DNA from: Gemmatimonadota bacterium
GTDB lineage: Bacteria > Gemmatimonadota > Gemmatimonadetes > Palauibacterales > Palauibacteraceae
Assembly (NCBI GenBank): GCA_029262175.1
Contig: JAJCZV010000075.1
Coordinates: 5,001-41,504 of the forward strand
Length of the DNA: 36,504 bases
Reading direction: 5' to 3'
Part shown: positions 19,284-28,627 of the stretch, in pieces
Layout of the letters: every line of letters starts with the position of its first letter
How positions within the stretch are numbered: position 1 is the first letter of the stretch
Position numbers and translations under genes: made by a program
The notes under the pieces: generated by a model
What the model was told of the DNA's origin: nothing
Seen by the model: the letters and a program-made list of their open reading frames with translations, nothing else
The model's database searches: none

Positions 19284-20609
19284 TTAGGCCAAGATGCCCG
19301 CGAGCGAAGCCGTCATGCAGGTCGCGGCGAGTCCGCCGAGCATCGCACGCAGCCCGAGCCGCGCCAAGTCCTTTCGTCGATTCGGAGCCATGCCCCCGAT
19401 CCCGCCGATCTCGATCGCGACCGCGCCAAAACTCGCGAACCCCGTGAGCGCATAGGTGACGATCGTAACGGATTGCGGCGACAAGTCGGCTCCTTCGGCG
19501 AGCCAACCCGAAAGCGTCTGAAACGCCACGAACTCGTTCGCCACCACCTTGATGCCCAACAGACTCCCGACCTCTATCGCGTCGACCCAAGGGACCCCGA
19601 TGAGCCAGGCTACGGGCGCCAGCAGCCAACCGAACAATCGCTCCAGCGTCACGCCTTCGATCCCTGCCAATCCGGTGAGCCAACCGAGCGCGCCGTTGGT
19701 CATCGCGATCAGCGCGAGAAACGCCAGCAACATCGCGGCGACGTTGAGCGACAGTTTCATCCCCTCGGCTGCCCCTGCCGCCGCGGCATCGATCGCATTC
19801 GCGTACGGTTGTTCGACCTCGACCTTTAGCGTGCCAGTCGTCGCGGGGCGTTCCTCTTCGGGAAGGAGCATCTTGCTCATGACGATTCCGGCGGGCGCGG
19901 CCATGATCGAGGCCGCAAGCAGGTGACCCGCGATATCCGGGTAGTGCGCAGCGAGCATGGCCACGTAGGCCGCCATGACGCCGCCGGCGACGGTCGCAAA
20001 ACCGCCCGTCATCACGGTGTTGAGTTCCGACATGGTCATGCGATCGATAAAGGGGCGCACGAGTAGCGGCGATTCCGTCATGCCGATGAAGATGTTCCCC
20101 GCCGCGGAGGTCGTTTCCGCACCGCTCGTCTTCAGAGTGCGCTGCATGACCCACGCGACGGCGTGAACCACGCGCTGCATGATGCCGAGATAATAGAAAA
20201 GCGCCATGAGCGAAGAGACAAAGATGATCGTCGGCAGAACGCTGAAGGCGAGGTTCGCGTTCAGAGCGACCACGGCGCCGTCGGTGGCTCCTCCTTGCAC
20301 CGGCACGGAGGGCCCGACCAACCCGCCAAACAGAAACGCCGCGCCTTGGTTGGTGAAGTCGATCAGTGCGAGAAAGATCCCGTTGACACTCCGGAAGAAA
20401 CCCCGGCCCCAGGAGGTCTTGAGGACGAGAAGCGCGAAGGCGACTTGGAGCGCGAGTCCTTTTGCGACCAGCGCCCAGTCAATGGCTTTACGGCGGGTCG
20501 AGCACGCCCAGCCAACTCCGAGCAGGAACGCGATCCCCAGAGCGCCGCGCGCGAGTCGCATGGCAAAAGGGATCTCGATGCTGCCGCTCAGACCTTCGAG
20601 GCCTTGCAC
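19284..20609 (-). CDS. concentrative nucleoside transporter (NupC/CNT family), copy 1
   Basis: A 441-residue inner-membrane nucleoside symporter with about ten helices. CNT signatures: SVLPTIIFVSSLMALFYYLG, QRTLKTSGAETTSAAGNIFIG(M/Q)TE, the MTGGFATVAGG repeat, NEFVAF, and the C-terminal YALTGFASFGAVAIEIGGIG block. It is closely similar to the adjacent upstream copy and is 26 bases from it, a tandem duplication. The start is a GTG at 20609, just after an in-frame TAG, with no clear Shine-Dalgarno; unlike its neighbour it has no signal-like segment before the shared QGLEG sequence. M17 at 20561 is an alternative. Confidence 0.93.
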   Translation of the reverse strand: MQGLEGLSGSIEIPFAMRLARGALGIAFLLGVGWACSTRRKAIDWALVAKGLALQVAFALLVLKTSWGRGFFRSVNGIFLALIDFTNQGAAFLFGGLVGPSVPVQGGATDGAVVALNANLAFSVLPTIIFVSSLMALFYYLGIMQRVVHAVAWVMQRTLKTSGAETTSAAGNIFIGMTESPLLVRPFIDRMTMSELNTVMTGGFATVAGGVMAAYVAMLAAHYPDIAGHLLAASIMAAPAGIVMSKMLLPEEERPATTGTLKVEVEQPYANAIDAAAAGAAEGMKLSLNVAAMLLAFLALIAMTNGALGWLTGLAGIEGVTLERLFGWLLAPVAWLIGVPWVDAIEVGSLLGIKVVANEFVAFQTLSGWLAEGADLSPQSVTIVTYALTGFASFGAVAIEIGGIGGMAPNRRKDLARLGLRAMLGGLAATCMTASLAGILA

Positions 20610-20635
20610 CTAAAGCGGAGCCACGCGCGGCAGAC

Positions 20636-22039
20636 TCACGCCAAAATCCCCGCGAGCGTCGCCGTCATCCAGGTGGCCGCCGTGCCGCCGAGCATCGCTC
20701 GCAAGCCAAGCTTCGCGAGGTCCTGTCGACGTTCTGGCGCAATCCCGCCGATCCCACCGATCTGCATCGCGATCGAACTGAAGTTGGCGAAACCGGTCAA
20801 GGCGTACGTGCACATGATCAGCGACTTGTTGGAAAGCTCGAGGCCACCGCTCGCCAGTCCGGAACCGAGATTCGTGAAGGCGACGAACTCGTTGGCCACC
20901 ATCTTTACGCCGAACAGACTGCCGACCTCGATCGCATCGGCCCAGGGCACCCCGATCAACCAAGCCACCGGGGCGAAGACCCAACCCGCCAGACGCTCGA
21001 GCGTGAGCGCCTCGATGCCCATGAGACCGCTCGCCCACCCCAGAATCCCGTTCAGCATCGCGATCATCGCCAGGAACGCCAGCAGCATCGCACCGACGTT
21101 CAATGCGAGCTTGAGCCCGTCGGCCGCGCCGCCCGCCGCGGCGTCGATCGCGTTGACGTGCGTCTCCGGGAGTTCGATTTCCAACGAGCCGCGCGTCACC
21201 GGCTCCTCGGTCTCGGGCATGAGGATCTTGCTGATCACGATGCCGGCCGGCGCCGCCATGATGCTCGCCGCGAGGAGGTGTCCGGCGATGTTTGGAAAGA
21301 CGCCGACGAGCATGGCGACGTAGGCCGCGAGCGCGCCGCCAGCCACGGTCGCGAACCCTCCGGTCATGACGGTGTTCAGCTCCGACTTCGTCATCTTGTC
21401 GACGAACGGACGGATTAGAAGCGGCGCTTCTGTTTGACCGACAAAGATGTTTCCAGCCGCCGACGTCGTCTCGGCGCCGCTCGTTTTGAGCGTACGCTGC
21501 ATGGCCCACGCGACGGCTTTCACGACTCGCTGCATCAGGTTCAGGTGATAGGCGAGCGCCATGAGCGAAGAGAAAAAGATGATGGTCGGCAGCACGCTAA
21601 ACGCGAAGTTCGCGCCAATCGCGACCACACCCTCACCCCCATCGACCGGGACGGTTGGATTCACCAAGGCCCCAAACAGAAAGCCCGCTCCGGCGTTGGT
21701 AAACCCGATGATGGCGACAAACACGTCGTTGACCGCGCCGAAGAACCCCCGCCCCAGCCCGGTCCTCAGCACCAGCAGCGCAAATACGATCTGGAGCGAG
21801 AGACCCTTCGCCACCAGCGCCCAATCGATCGCCTTTCGATGCGCCGAGAATATCCATGCGGTCGAAACCAAAAACAGCATCCCGATGGCCCCGCGTAGCA
21901 GCCGCGACAGGAACGGTTCGTCGATGGGACCGCCGATCCCCTCGAGCCCCTGCCCAACCACGTGGGTGGCCGACACCAGCGTCCCCAACAAAACCAATGC
22001 GAAAAGACGACCCCACCGTTCAGAACCAGCCAAGATCAC
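20636..22039 (-). CDS. concentrative nucleoside transporter (NupC/CNT family), copy 2
   Basis: The upstream paralogue of the tandem pair, about 467 residues, with the same CNT motifs (SVLPTIIFFSSLMALAYHL, GAETTSAAGNIFVGQTEAP, MTGGFATVAGG, NEFVAFTNLG, YALTGFANFSSIAMQIGGIGG). It has an N-terminal hydrophobic segment, GRLFALVLLGTLVSATHVVGQ, that looks like a signal peptide or extra helix. The GTG at 22039 is chosen because GAGGAGG lies a few bases upstream; the TTG at 22033 has better spacing. The start overlaps the end of the rhomboid gene by about 20 bases, so the two are probably in one operon. Confidence 0.93.
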   Translation of the reverse strand: MILAGSERWGRLFALVLLGTLVSATHVVGQGLEGIGGPIDEPFLSRLLRGAIGMLFLVSTAWIFSAHRKAIDWALVAKGLSLQIVFALLVLRTGLGRGFFGAVNDVFVAIIGFTNAGAGFLFGALVNPTVPVDGGEGVVAIGANFAFSVLPTIIFFSSLMALAYHLNLMQRVVKAVAWAMQRTLKTSGAETTSAAGNIFVGQTEAPLLIRPFVDKMTKSELNTVMTGGFATVAGGALAAYVAMLVGVFPNIAGHLLAASIMAAPAGIVISKILMPETEEPVTRGSLEIELPETHVNAIDAAAGGAADGLKLALNVGAMLLAFLAMIAMLNGILGWASGLMGIEALTLERLAGWVFAPVAWLIGVPWADAIEVGSLFGVKMVANEFVAFTNLGSGLASGGLELSNKSLIMCTYALTGFANFSSIAMQIGGIGGIAPERRQDLAKLGLRAMLGGTAATWMTATLAGILA

Positions 22040-22787
22040 GCACCTCCTCGCGAGATAAGGTTTTGCCGGCGCGCTTCGCATCGACGAGAGCGTGCCGTTC
22101 GAACGGTTTGATCAAGGCCGCGCCCGCAACGAAGCCGCCCACGTGCGCCCAAAACGCGACGCCGCCGCCTTCGACTCCGATCGACCCGGCGCCGGATACT
22201 ATCTGTATGACCAACCAATAGATCAGCATCAGCCAAGCAGCCACCGGGATGATGCGTATGTAGATGATGAGAACGAGGAGCGTTTTGATCTTCACTTTTG
22301 GATACAGCACGAGATACGCGCCCATGACGCCAGCGATCGCTCCCGAGGCGCCGACCGTCGGGATGCCGCTGCCGGGGCCCGCAAGAATATGGGCGGTCGA
22401 GGCCAGGATCCCCGTCAGGAGATAAAACGCGACGTACCGTATGTGCCCCATGGAGTCTTCAATGTTGTTCCCGAAGACCCAGAGGAACCACATGTTCCCG
22501 ACCAGGTGCATCCAACCGCCGTGCATGAACATCGACGTCAGCATCGTCGCCCAGCGAGGACCACCGATCTCGCACGTAGCCGACCCTCCCAGATCGATGC
22601 CCGTACCCACCGGGATCTGGCCGGTGATCTCCCCGGGGATCGAGCCATAGGTGCACAACGAGTCGATGAAGAGTTGGCCTTGCCCCATCCCCTGGACCAG
22701 CAGCCACACGATCACGTTCACCCCGATCAAAACAAACGTGACGTAGGGCGTGAGCTCTGTGGGATTCTCGTCGCGGAGAGGGAACAT
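22020..22787 (-). CDS. rhomboid-family intramembrane serine protease
   Basis: A 255-residue polytopic membrane protease with a Ser/His dyad: S148 in the GASGA motif on one helix and H215 in VAFWAHVGGFVAG on another. The HGGWMHLVGNMWFLWVFGNNIED segment with its His and Asn residues is the rhomboid signature. Starts MFPLRDENPTEL as many bacterial members do. It overlaps the first transporter gene's start and appears to head the rhomboid-nupC-nupC-PNP unit. Substrates are not deducible; a link to the transporters is only positional. Confidence 0.94.
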   Translation of the reverse strand: MFPLRDENPTELTPYVTFVLIGVNVIVWLLVQGMGQGQLFIDSLCTYGSIPGEITGQIPVGTGIDLGGSATCEIGGPRWATMLTSMFMHGGWMHLVGNMWFLWVFGNNIEDSMGHIRYVAFYLLTGILASTAHILAGPGSGIPTVGASGAIAGVMGAYLVLYPKVKIKTLLVLIIYIRIIPVAAWLMLIYWLVIQIVSGAGSIGVEGGGVAFWAHVGGFVAGAALIKPFERHALVDAKRAGKTLSREEVRDLGWF

Positions 22788-22963
22788 CCAACGATGCTAC
22801 GGACGGTGACTCGAACCGCGCAAACCACCCTAGCGCGCGCAGAAGCCCCGATTCCCTACGCCGTTGAGGGCACATCACTTGCACGAGTACGGTGCTCTTG
22901 AGAGGAGGAGCGCACGTGGGGTGGAATTCAAGCGGAGGACAGCCTCGATTTTGGCGTTTCGCC

Positions 22964-23680
22964 ATGACGAGGGAGGTCTTCGGATCACTGAGCGTCGTCT
23001 TTTTGGCGACCGCCTGCGCCAGCGCACGCCCCGAAGTTTGGATCCCCGGTGCCCAGCCAGCGGCCAAGGACATCCGAGTCCTCGACACGGGGCTCGTCGA
23101 AGTCCCTCCGCCACTCGAGCCCAGGACCGTTTCCGTCGTCTCCGGCGAGATTCGATTTGCGCGTAGCGGCGGCCCAGCCGTGGACCTGGGAGCGACGGTC
23201 GTCTCTCTGCGACCCCGCGATCACACCGCGAAGAAGGGCGACGGCTCGAGCACGGTCCGCATCGCGTCCGCGACCGAGCAGTTCGCGCCCCCGCTTACGG
23301 TCGTACGCCCCGGACAAAACGTCGTGCTCGTCAACAATGGGCCGGTTGTCCACCAACTCTTCTCACCCGACATACAGGAAACGTTCGAACTCGCGCCCGA
23401 GGGCCGATCGGAGCGGTTCTCGATCCGCCGGCGTGGGCCCACTCGTTTCTACTGCGCGCTTCACACGGAAGAGACGTTCGTCATCTATTCGGAGGACGCG
23501 GAGCACGTCTCGGTTGCGACCGGGTCACGAGAGTTCCGGTTTTCCAGGGTGCTCCCCGGGCGCTATACGCTCGCGATTTGGTCTGAACGAGTGTCCGGTC
23601 CCATCCGGGATGTCTACGTGGACGGGCTTCGAGGAAACCGAGAGCCGATCTGGCTCTACGCAAACCTGATCGATCCATGA
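22964..23680 (+). CDS. cupredoxin-like lipoprotein
   Basis: A 238-residue exported protein. The start at ATG 22964 gives a lipoprotein signal (hydrophobic VFGSLSVVFLAT then the lipobox Cys in LATAC). Residues about 95-185 resemble a plastocyanin-type fold: APPLTVVRPGQNVVLVNNGPVVH with H130, then FYCALH with C164 and H167. These match three of the four type 1 copper ligands, but the position expected for the axial Met has Glu-Glu-Thr, so copper binding is uncertain. A C-terminal segment (FRFSRVLPGRYTLAIWSERV) resembles a carboxypeptidase-regulatory-like beta domain. Its stop overlaps the next gene's start (ATGA), so the two are coupled. Confidence 0.8.
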   Translation: MTREVFGSLSVVFLATACASARPEVWIPGAQPAAKDIRVLDTGLVEVPPPLEPRTVSVVSGEIRFARSGGPAVDLGATVVSLRPRDHTAKKGDGSSTVRIASATEQFAPPLTVVRPGQNVVLVNNGPVVHQLFSPDIQETFELAPEGRSERFSIRRRGPTRFYCALHTEETFVIYSEDAEHVSVATGSREFRFSRVLPGRYTLAIWSERVSGPIRDVYVDGLRGNREPIWLYANLIDP

Positions 23681-26370
23681 ACCACGGTCGCACGACAAGC
23701 GTAGCCGGACGTCTCGCGGTTCTGCTTTGCGGGATCGCCGCCGTTTCGACGGGGGTCGCGCTCATCCTCCAGGACCGTGCGCTCGATCAAGATCTCCGTC
23801 ATGCCGCGCGTGACCGGCTCGAAGTGAGTGCCGCAGCCGCAGATCAGTTGATCGCCGACCACCTCAACACGCTCGCCGACCGATACGCCGCGATCAGCGC
23901 GACACCGACGCTGCGCGCAAACCTGAGTACGGGTCACGCGGAGACGCTGAACTACTACGCGAGCCAACTTCTCCGCGGTCAGGGGGCCACCCTTATCGGG
24001 TTCCTGGATCCGGAGGGGGACTTTCTCACGTCGGCTGGCGATCCACGGTTGATGGATTTGGCCAAGCACTGGGCCGGCGAAGCGGACGGCTCGGGCCAGG
24101 CATGTATTCGCACGGACGCAGGGGGACGACCCAACGCCCATGGCGGAGTCTGGACCTCGTGCGGCGATCTAGCTGAGGGCACCCAGGCGTCGCTGTTCGA
24201 GAGTCGCGGGGACTTGTACGCGCTCATCGCCGTTCCGCTCCGCAGCGGCCAACAACTCGAAGGCGGGTTTGTCGCGGTCGAGGCGATCGGAGACGCCCTG
24301 CTCGGCCGCTGGTCGAGATTGAGTGGCGCCACACTTCACATCGGGCCGGGCGACGTCCCGACGACCGATCTCGAGGCGCCGGTGCGGACGCTACCGAGTC
24401 TCGTGATCCGCGCCTCTACGACCATGGATGCGGCGCGCACGACCATCCGGCGGGCGAGGGCGAACCTCGTCGCCTCTGGCGTGCTGGCGATGTTTCTGGC
24501 GCTGGGCGCCAGCCTGTTCCTCGCACGATCCTTTGCGCGGCCGATCGTCGAGATTCGAGAGGCCACCACGCGTTTGAGCGCAGGCGATCTCGACTCCCGG
24601 ATCCACGTCGATCGGGGAGATGAGATCGGACAGCTTGGTGAGGCGTTCAACGAACTCGCCTCCCGGCTCACGGACAGTCAAGAACGGGTGCGGCGTGCGC
24701 AGCGCTTGGCGCGTTTCGGCAACTGGTACTTCGATTTCGATGCGGGCTGTTTTGACGGCACCTCAGAGTTCCGACGACTCTTCGGGCTCGAGATCGCCGG
24801 CACCATCGCGGAGGCCATCGTCCTCGACTGTGTCGTCCCCCAGGACCGGGAGGAGTTCGAGCGCGCCCTGAGCAAAAGTCGACTACAGTCGACTCCGTTC
24901 CGGCTCGACGTGCGGGTCCGCGCTCCCAGCGGTCTCGACAGAATCCTGCAAATCCGAGGGCACGCGCGAAACCGCACCGCTTCGCGAATCGAAGGCTCGG
25001 TGCTCGACGTCACGGATCGTCGGAAGGCCGAGGAACAGATCCGGTATCTTTCGCGCCACGATCCGCTCACGGGTTTGGGGAACCGCGAAAAGGCGATGGA
25101 GCGGCTCGGGCAACGCACGGCAGGCCGCGGCTCCGATGAGGCCTTTGCGCTCGTCATGATCGGCGTCGATGATCTGCAAAGCATTACCGATACGTTCGGC
25201 CATGCCGTCAGCGACCAGTTGCTGGTCGAGGTCGCGCACCGGCTCGTCGCGAATCTTCGGCACGGCGCAGATCAAGGCCGCGAATGGACCGACATGGTGG
25301 CGCGCCTCGGCGACGAGCGTTTCGCCGCCGTTCTCGAGGACGTACAGAGCTCTGATGGGGCGGCCACCGCCTCGGAGCGACTGCTCAAGGCCGTCCGGGG
25401 GACCTATCTGGTCGGGGACCACGAAATCAGCGTCTCGGCATCCGCGGGCGTCGCGCTTTGGCCCGGCGACGGCGATGACGCCGAGAATCTACTCCGGAAC
25501 GCCGAGACCGCGCTCACGCGCGTGCAGCGCAAACAGCCCGGCGGAACCCGCTTCTTTCACGAACGAATGCACGTGGACGCGAGTCGTCGCATCCAAATCG
25601 CGAGCCGCCTGCCCCGCGCCATCGAGGAGGGAGTGCTCGAGTTGTACTACCAACCTCGCATACAGGTGGAAGGCGAAGGTTTGATCGGGTTCGAGGGTCT
25701 GGCTCGCTGGACCGATTCCGAGTTGGGTTTCGTCTCCCCGGGCGAGTTCATCCCGATCGCGGAAGCCACCGGGAGCATCATCGCGCTCGGCTCTTGGTGC
25801 ATCACCACCGCCGCGCAGCAGCTTCGCGACTGGCATGCGGCGGGTCGAACCGATCTATGCGTTTCGGTCAACCTCTCGCGCCACCAACTCCAGCCGACGT
25901 TGGTCGAGCTCGTGCTTGGCGCCACGGAGGGACTCGATCGATCGCGTTTTGAACTCGAGGTCACCGAGTCTGCGCTGATCGAGGAAGGAGACGCGGCCAT
26001 CGAAACGCTGACGGCGCTTCGCGCGCAGGGTTTTCGAATTGCCCTCGACGATTTCGGGACGGGATACTCTTCGCTTTCCTATCTCCAGGGCCTCCCGCTC
26101 GACACGGTCAAAGTCGATCGAGGCTTCATCCAAGACATCGCGACCGATCCGGACGCCGCAGCGCTCACGGGTTCGGTGCTGGCCATGTGTCAGGCGCTTC
26201 GTCTGCACACCGTCGTGGAGGGCGTCGAGACGAAGGCTCAGCTCGCGGTTCTGAGCGCGCTCGGCTACACCGAGGTCCAGGGGTTCTACTTCGCGAAGCC
26301 GATGCCGGACTACGAGGCGGAAGCGTACATCGCGTCGGCCCCGCGAGCTCTGGATCACGCGATCGCGTAA
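23677..26370 (+). CDS. membrane sensor with HAMP, PAS, degenerate GGDEF and EAL domains
   Basis: An 897-residue signalling protein that likely degrades cyclic di-GMP. Membrane helices at about 10-31 and 264-285 flank a periplasmic domain with two Cys residues near CIRTD and TSCGD. A HAMP domain (286-335), a PAS-like segment (from about 340), GGDEF (about 457-620) and EAL (about 635-885) follow. The GGDEF motif is LGDER, so cyclase activity is unlikely. The EAL domain looks complete: EGLAR, VNLSRHQL, EVTES, DDFGTGYSSLSYL, VKVDRGF, VVEGVET and the VQGFYFAKP end. It is coupled by ATGA overlap to the cupredoxin-like lipoprotein, a plausible periplasmic partner. Confidence 0.93.
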   Translation: MNHGRTTSVAGRLAVLLCGIAAVSTGVALILQDRALDQDLRHAARDRLEVSAAAADQLIADHLNTLADRYAAISATPTLRANLSTGHAETLNYYASQLLRGQGATLIGFLDPEGDFLTSAGDPRLMDLAKHWAGEADGSGQACIRTDAGGRPNAHGGVWTSCGDLAEGTQASLFESRGDLYALIAVPLRSGQQLEGGFVAVEAIGDALLGRWSRLSGATLHIGPGDVPTTDLEAPVRTLPSLVIRASTTMDAARTTIRRARANLVASGVLAMFLALGASLFLARSFARPIVEIREATTRLSAGDLDSRIHVDRGDEIGQLGEAFNELASRLTDSQERVRRAQRLARFGNWYFDFDAGCFDGTSEFRRLFGLEIAGTIAEAIVLDCVVPQDREEFERALSKSRLQSTPFRLDVRVRAPSGLDRILQIRGHARNRTASRIEGSVLDVTDRRKAEEQIRYLSRHDPLTGLGNREKAMERLGQRTAGRGSDEAFALVMIGVDDLQSITDTFGHAVSDQLLVEVAHRLVANLRHGADQGREWTDMVARLGDERFAAVLEDVQSSDGAATASERLLKAVRGTYLVGDHEISVSASAGVALWPGDGDDAENLLRNAETALTRVQRKQPGGTRFFHERMHVDASRRIQIASRLPRAIEEGVLELYYQPRIQVEGEGLIGFEGLARWTDSELGFVSPGEFIPIAEATGSIIALGSWCITTAAQQLRDWHAAGRTDLCVSVNLSRHQLQPTLVELVLGATEGLDRSRFELEVTESALIEEGDAAIETLTALRAQGFRIALDDFGTGYSSLSYLQGLPLDTVKVDRGFIQDIATDPDAAALTGSVLAMCQALRLHTVVEGVETKAQLAVLSALGYTEVQGFYFAKPMPDYEAEAYIASAPRALDHAIA

Positions 26371-26375
26371 GCGCT

Positions 26376-26402
26376 GCGCTTCGCGATCCTGGCGCGAACG
26401 GA
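26376..26402 (+). repeat. dispersed intergenic repeat unit (REP-like hairpin)
   Basis: Six bases after the EAL gene stop codon, this 27-base segment matches 11617-11643 at about 24 of 27 positions. It contains an internal inverted repeat, TTCGCG (26380-26385) with CGCGAA (26393-26398). Placement just after a coding region and its hairpin form resemble bacterial REP elements. Only two to four related copies are seen in this window. Confidence 0.55.
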
Positions 26403-26476
26403 CCCCGCCCCGCCAGGCCTCCTGCCGATCTGACACCGATGCAACCGAGCTAGCCGTCGAAAATGCCATATTGTCG

Positions 26477-26495
26477 CGAAAACTGGCGGTTTTCG
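26477..26495 (+). other. inverted repeat upstream of dnaK
   Basis: CGAAAAC (26477-26483) and GTTTTCG (26489-26495) are perfect complementary arms around a 5-base loop, in the 267-base gap between the EAL gene and dnaK. It could be an operator or a weak terminator of the upstream gene; no T-run follows and it is not a CIRCE element. Confidence 0.45.
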
Positions 26496-26553
26496 GGGCC
26501 TCAGAGGGGCATGTCGATTGCATTTCGGGTCTGCACTCGCTGGCCCCGACGCG

Positions 26554-26613
26554 GGCCTCGGCAGAGGCCCGGTAGCCGGCCTCGACAGAGGCCTGGTAGC
26601 CGGCCTGCGGAGA
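26554..26613 (+). repeat. 24-base tandem repeat with hairpins in the dnaK leader
   Basis: Two full 24-base units (26554-26577 and 26578-26601) differ at two positions, and half of a third follows. Each unit contains GGCCTC, a 4-base loop and GAGGCC, so two successive hairpins could form in the dnaK leader, ending about 25 bases before the start codon. Confidence 0.75.
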
Positions 26614-26637
26614 CTCGAACTCTACAGAGGACAATCA

Positions 26638-28569
26638 ATGGGTAAGATCATCGGCATCGACCTCGGTACGACGAACTCGGTCGTGGCGGTCATGGAGGGT
26701 GGCGATCCAGTCGTGATTCCGAGCTCCGAAGGTGCGCGGACCACGCCTTCGGTCGTCGCGTTTACAAAAGAAGGCGAGCGACTCGTCGGTCAGGTGGCCA
26801 AACGGCAGGCCGTGACGAATCCGCTCAATACGATCGCTTCGATCAAACGATTCATGGGACGCAAACGCTCCGAGGTCACCTCGGAGATGAAGCTCGTCCC
26901 CTACGAAATCGAGGGCGACAGCCAGGACCGTGTCCAGGTCAAGATCCCACACGCCGGCAAGACGTTCACGCCGCCGGAGATTTCCGCGATGGTGCTTCAG
27001 AAGATGAAGCAGACTGCGGAAGACTATCTCGGCCAGGAGGTCACGCAGGCCGTCATCACGGTACCCGCGTACTTCAACGACGCGCAGCGTCAGGCGACGA
27101 AAGATGCCGGCAAGGTCTCGGGCCTCGAAGTGCTCCGGATCATCAACGAGCCGACCGCGGCAGCACTCGCCTATGGTCTCGATAAGAAGGCCGACGAGAA
27201 GATCGCCGTGTTCGATCTCGGTGGTGGGACATACGACATCTCGATCCTCGAATTGGGTGATGGGGTGTTCGAGGTCAAAGCCACCAATGGAGACACCCAC
27301 CTCGGTGGGGACGATTACGACCAGCGCGTGATCGGTTGGTTGGTCGACGAGTTCAAAAAGGATCAGGGGATCGACCTGTCGGCCGACCCCATGGCGCTCC
27401 AGCGGCTCAAGGAGGCTGCGGAGAAGGCCAAGATCGAGCTCAGCTCCACCATGCAAACCGATATCAACCTGCCCTTCATCACGGCAGACGCTTCCGGTCC
27501 CAAGCATCTGAACCTCGCCATCACGCGCGCGAAGTTCGAGCAGCTCGTGGACGATCTCAACCAGCGCACGCTCCCACCCATGGAGATGGCGCTGAAGGAC
27601 GCGGGGCTGACGGTCGACGACATCGACGAGGTCATCCTGGTCGGTGGCTCGACCCGGATCCCCAAGATCCAAGAGATGGTCAAAGAGTTCTTTGGCCAGG
27701 AGCCTCACCGGGGCGTGAACCCGGACGAGGTGGTCGGCATTGGTGCGGCGATTCAGGGTGGCGTCCTCGGCGGCGACGTAAAGGACGTGTTGCTGCTCGA
27801 CGTCACGCCGTTGTCGCTCGGGATCGAGACCCTGGGCGGCGTCATGACGTCGCTCATCGAGCGCAACACCACGATTCCGACCAAAAAGTCGGAGGTCTTC
27901 TCCACGGCCGAGGACAACCAGAACACGGTCGATATCCACGTGCTCCAGGGCGAGCGGAAGATGGCAAACGACAACAAGACCATCGGACGCTTCCAACTCA
28001 CGGGGATCCCGCCGGCGCCACGCGGCGTGCCTCAGGTCGAGGTGACGTTCGACATCGACGCCAACGGAATCCTGCACGTGAGCGCCAAAGACAAGGCGAC
28101 GGGCAAGGAGCAGAAGATTCGGATCGAGGCGTCGTCCGGTCTCTCTGATAGCGAGATCGACGACATGGTCAAGGACGCCGAGTCGCATGCGGCGGAGGAC
28201 CAGGAACGACGCGAGAAGGTCGAGTCACGCAACAAGCTCGACTCGCTCGTCTACCAGACCGAGAAGAATCTCGAAGACTGGAAAGAGAACCTCGACGACG
28301 AGGCCAAGGGGTCGATCGAGACCGCGCTCGAAACCGGGCGGCAGGCCCTCAAGCAGGACGACACCGCGGAAGTCCTGACCGCCACACAGGGGATCCAGGA
28401 CGCGGTCGGAGCCGCCGCGCAACAGATGTATGCGGCCGCGGGCATGGGCGAAGGCGCAGAGTCGGGTCCCACGAGCGAAGACATGAGCGGCGATGTCGAG
28501 ACTGAGGTGGAAGGCGAGGGCGAAGACGTGGTCGAGGCGGACTACGAAATCGTCGAGGAGGCCGAATAG
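26638..28569 (+). CDS. dnaK: Hsp70 chaperone DnaK
   Basis: A 643-residue Hsp70. The nucleotide-binding domain opens [20 protein letters not shown], followed by [48 protein letters not shown] and [11 protein letters not shown]. The linker [16 protein letters not shown] leads to the substrate-binding domain, and the C-terminus ends in an acidic tail with [11 protein letters not shown]. Residues and length are normal for DnaK. The ATG at 26638 (MGKIIG) has AGAGG 7-9 bases upstream; the frame continues upstream through the tandem repeats but that is not DnaK sequence. grpE, dnaJ and hrcA are not adjacent, and no CIRCE or obvious sigma-32 promoter is seen. Confidence 0.98.
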   Translation: MGKIIGIDLGTTNSVVAVMEGGDPVVIPSSEGARTTPSVVAFTKEGERLVGQVAKRQAVTNPLNTIASIKRFMGRKRSEVTSEMKLVPYEIEGDSQDRVQVKIPHAGKTFTPPEISAMVLQKMKQTAEDYLGQEVTQAVITVPAYFNDAQRQATKDAGKVSGLEVLRIINEPTAAALAYGLDKKADEKIAVFDLGGGTYDISILELGDGVFEVKATNGDTHLGGDDYDQRVIGWLVDEFKKDQGIDLSADPMALQRLKEAAEKAKIELSSTMQTDINLPFITADASGPKHLNLAITRAKFEQLVDDLNQRTLPPMEMALKDAGLTVDDIDEVILVGGSTRIPKIQEMVKEFFGQEPHRGVNPDEVVGIGAAIQGGVLGGDVKDVLLLDVTPLSLGIETLGGVMTSLIERNTTIPTKKSEVFSTAEDNQNTVDIHVLQGERKMANDNKTIGRFQLTGIPPAPRGVPQVEVTFDIDANGILHVSAKDKATGKEQKIRIEASSGLSDSEIDDMVKDAESHAAEDQERREKVESRNKLDSLVYQTEKNLEDWKENLDDEAKGSIETALETGRQALKQDDTAEVLTATQGIQDAVGAAAQQMYAAAGMGEGAESGPTSEDMSGDVETEVEGEGEDVVEADYEIVEEAE

Positions 28570-28627
28570 GGCGAACCGTCCCCTATGTCCCATCTGGGGT
28601 AACCCTAGGCCGTTGCGACCGTAGGTT

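Noticed and set aside
26452..26637. CIRCE or heat-shock element before dnaK
   Set aside because: No TTAGCACTC-N9-GAGTGCTAA pattern or clear sigma-32 boxes could be found by eye.
26635..28188. Long open frame on the minus strand opposite dnaK
   Set aside because: Antisense shadow of dnaK with no recognisable domains.
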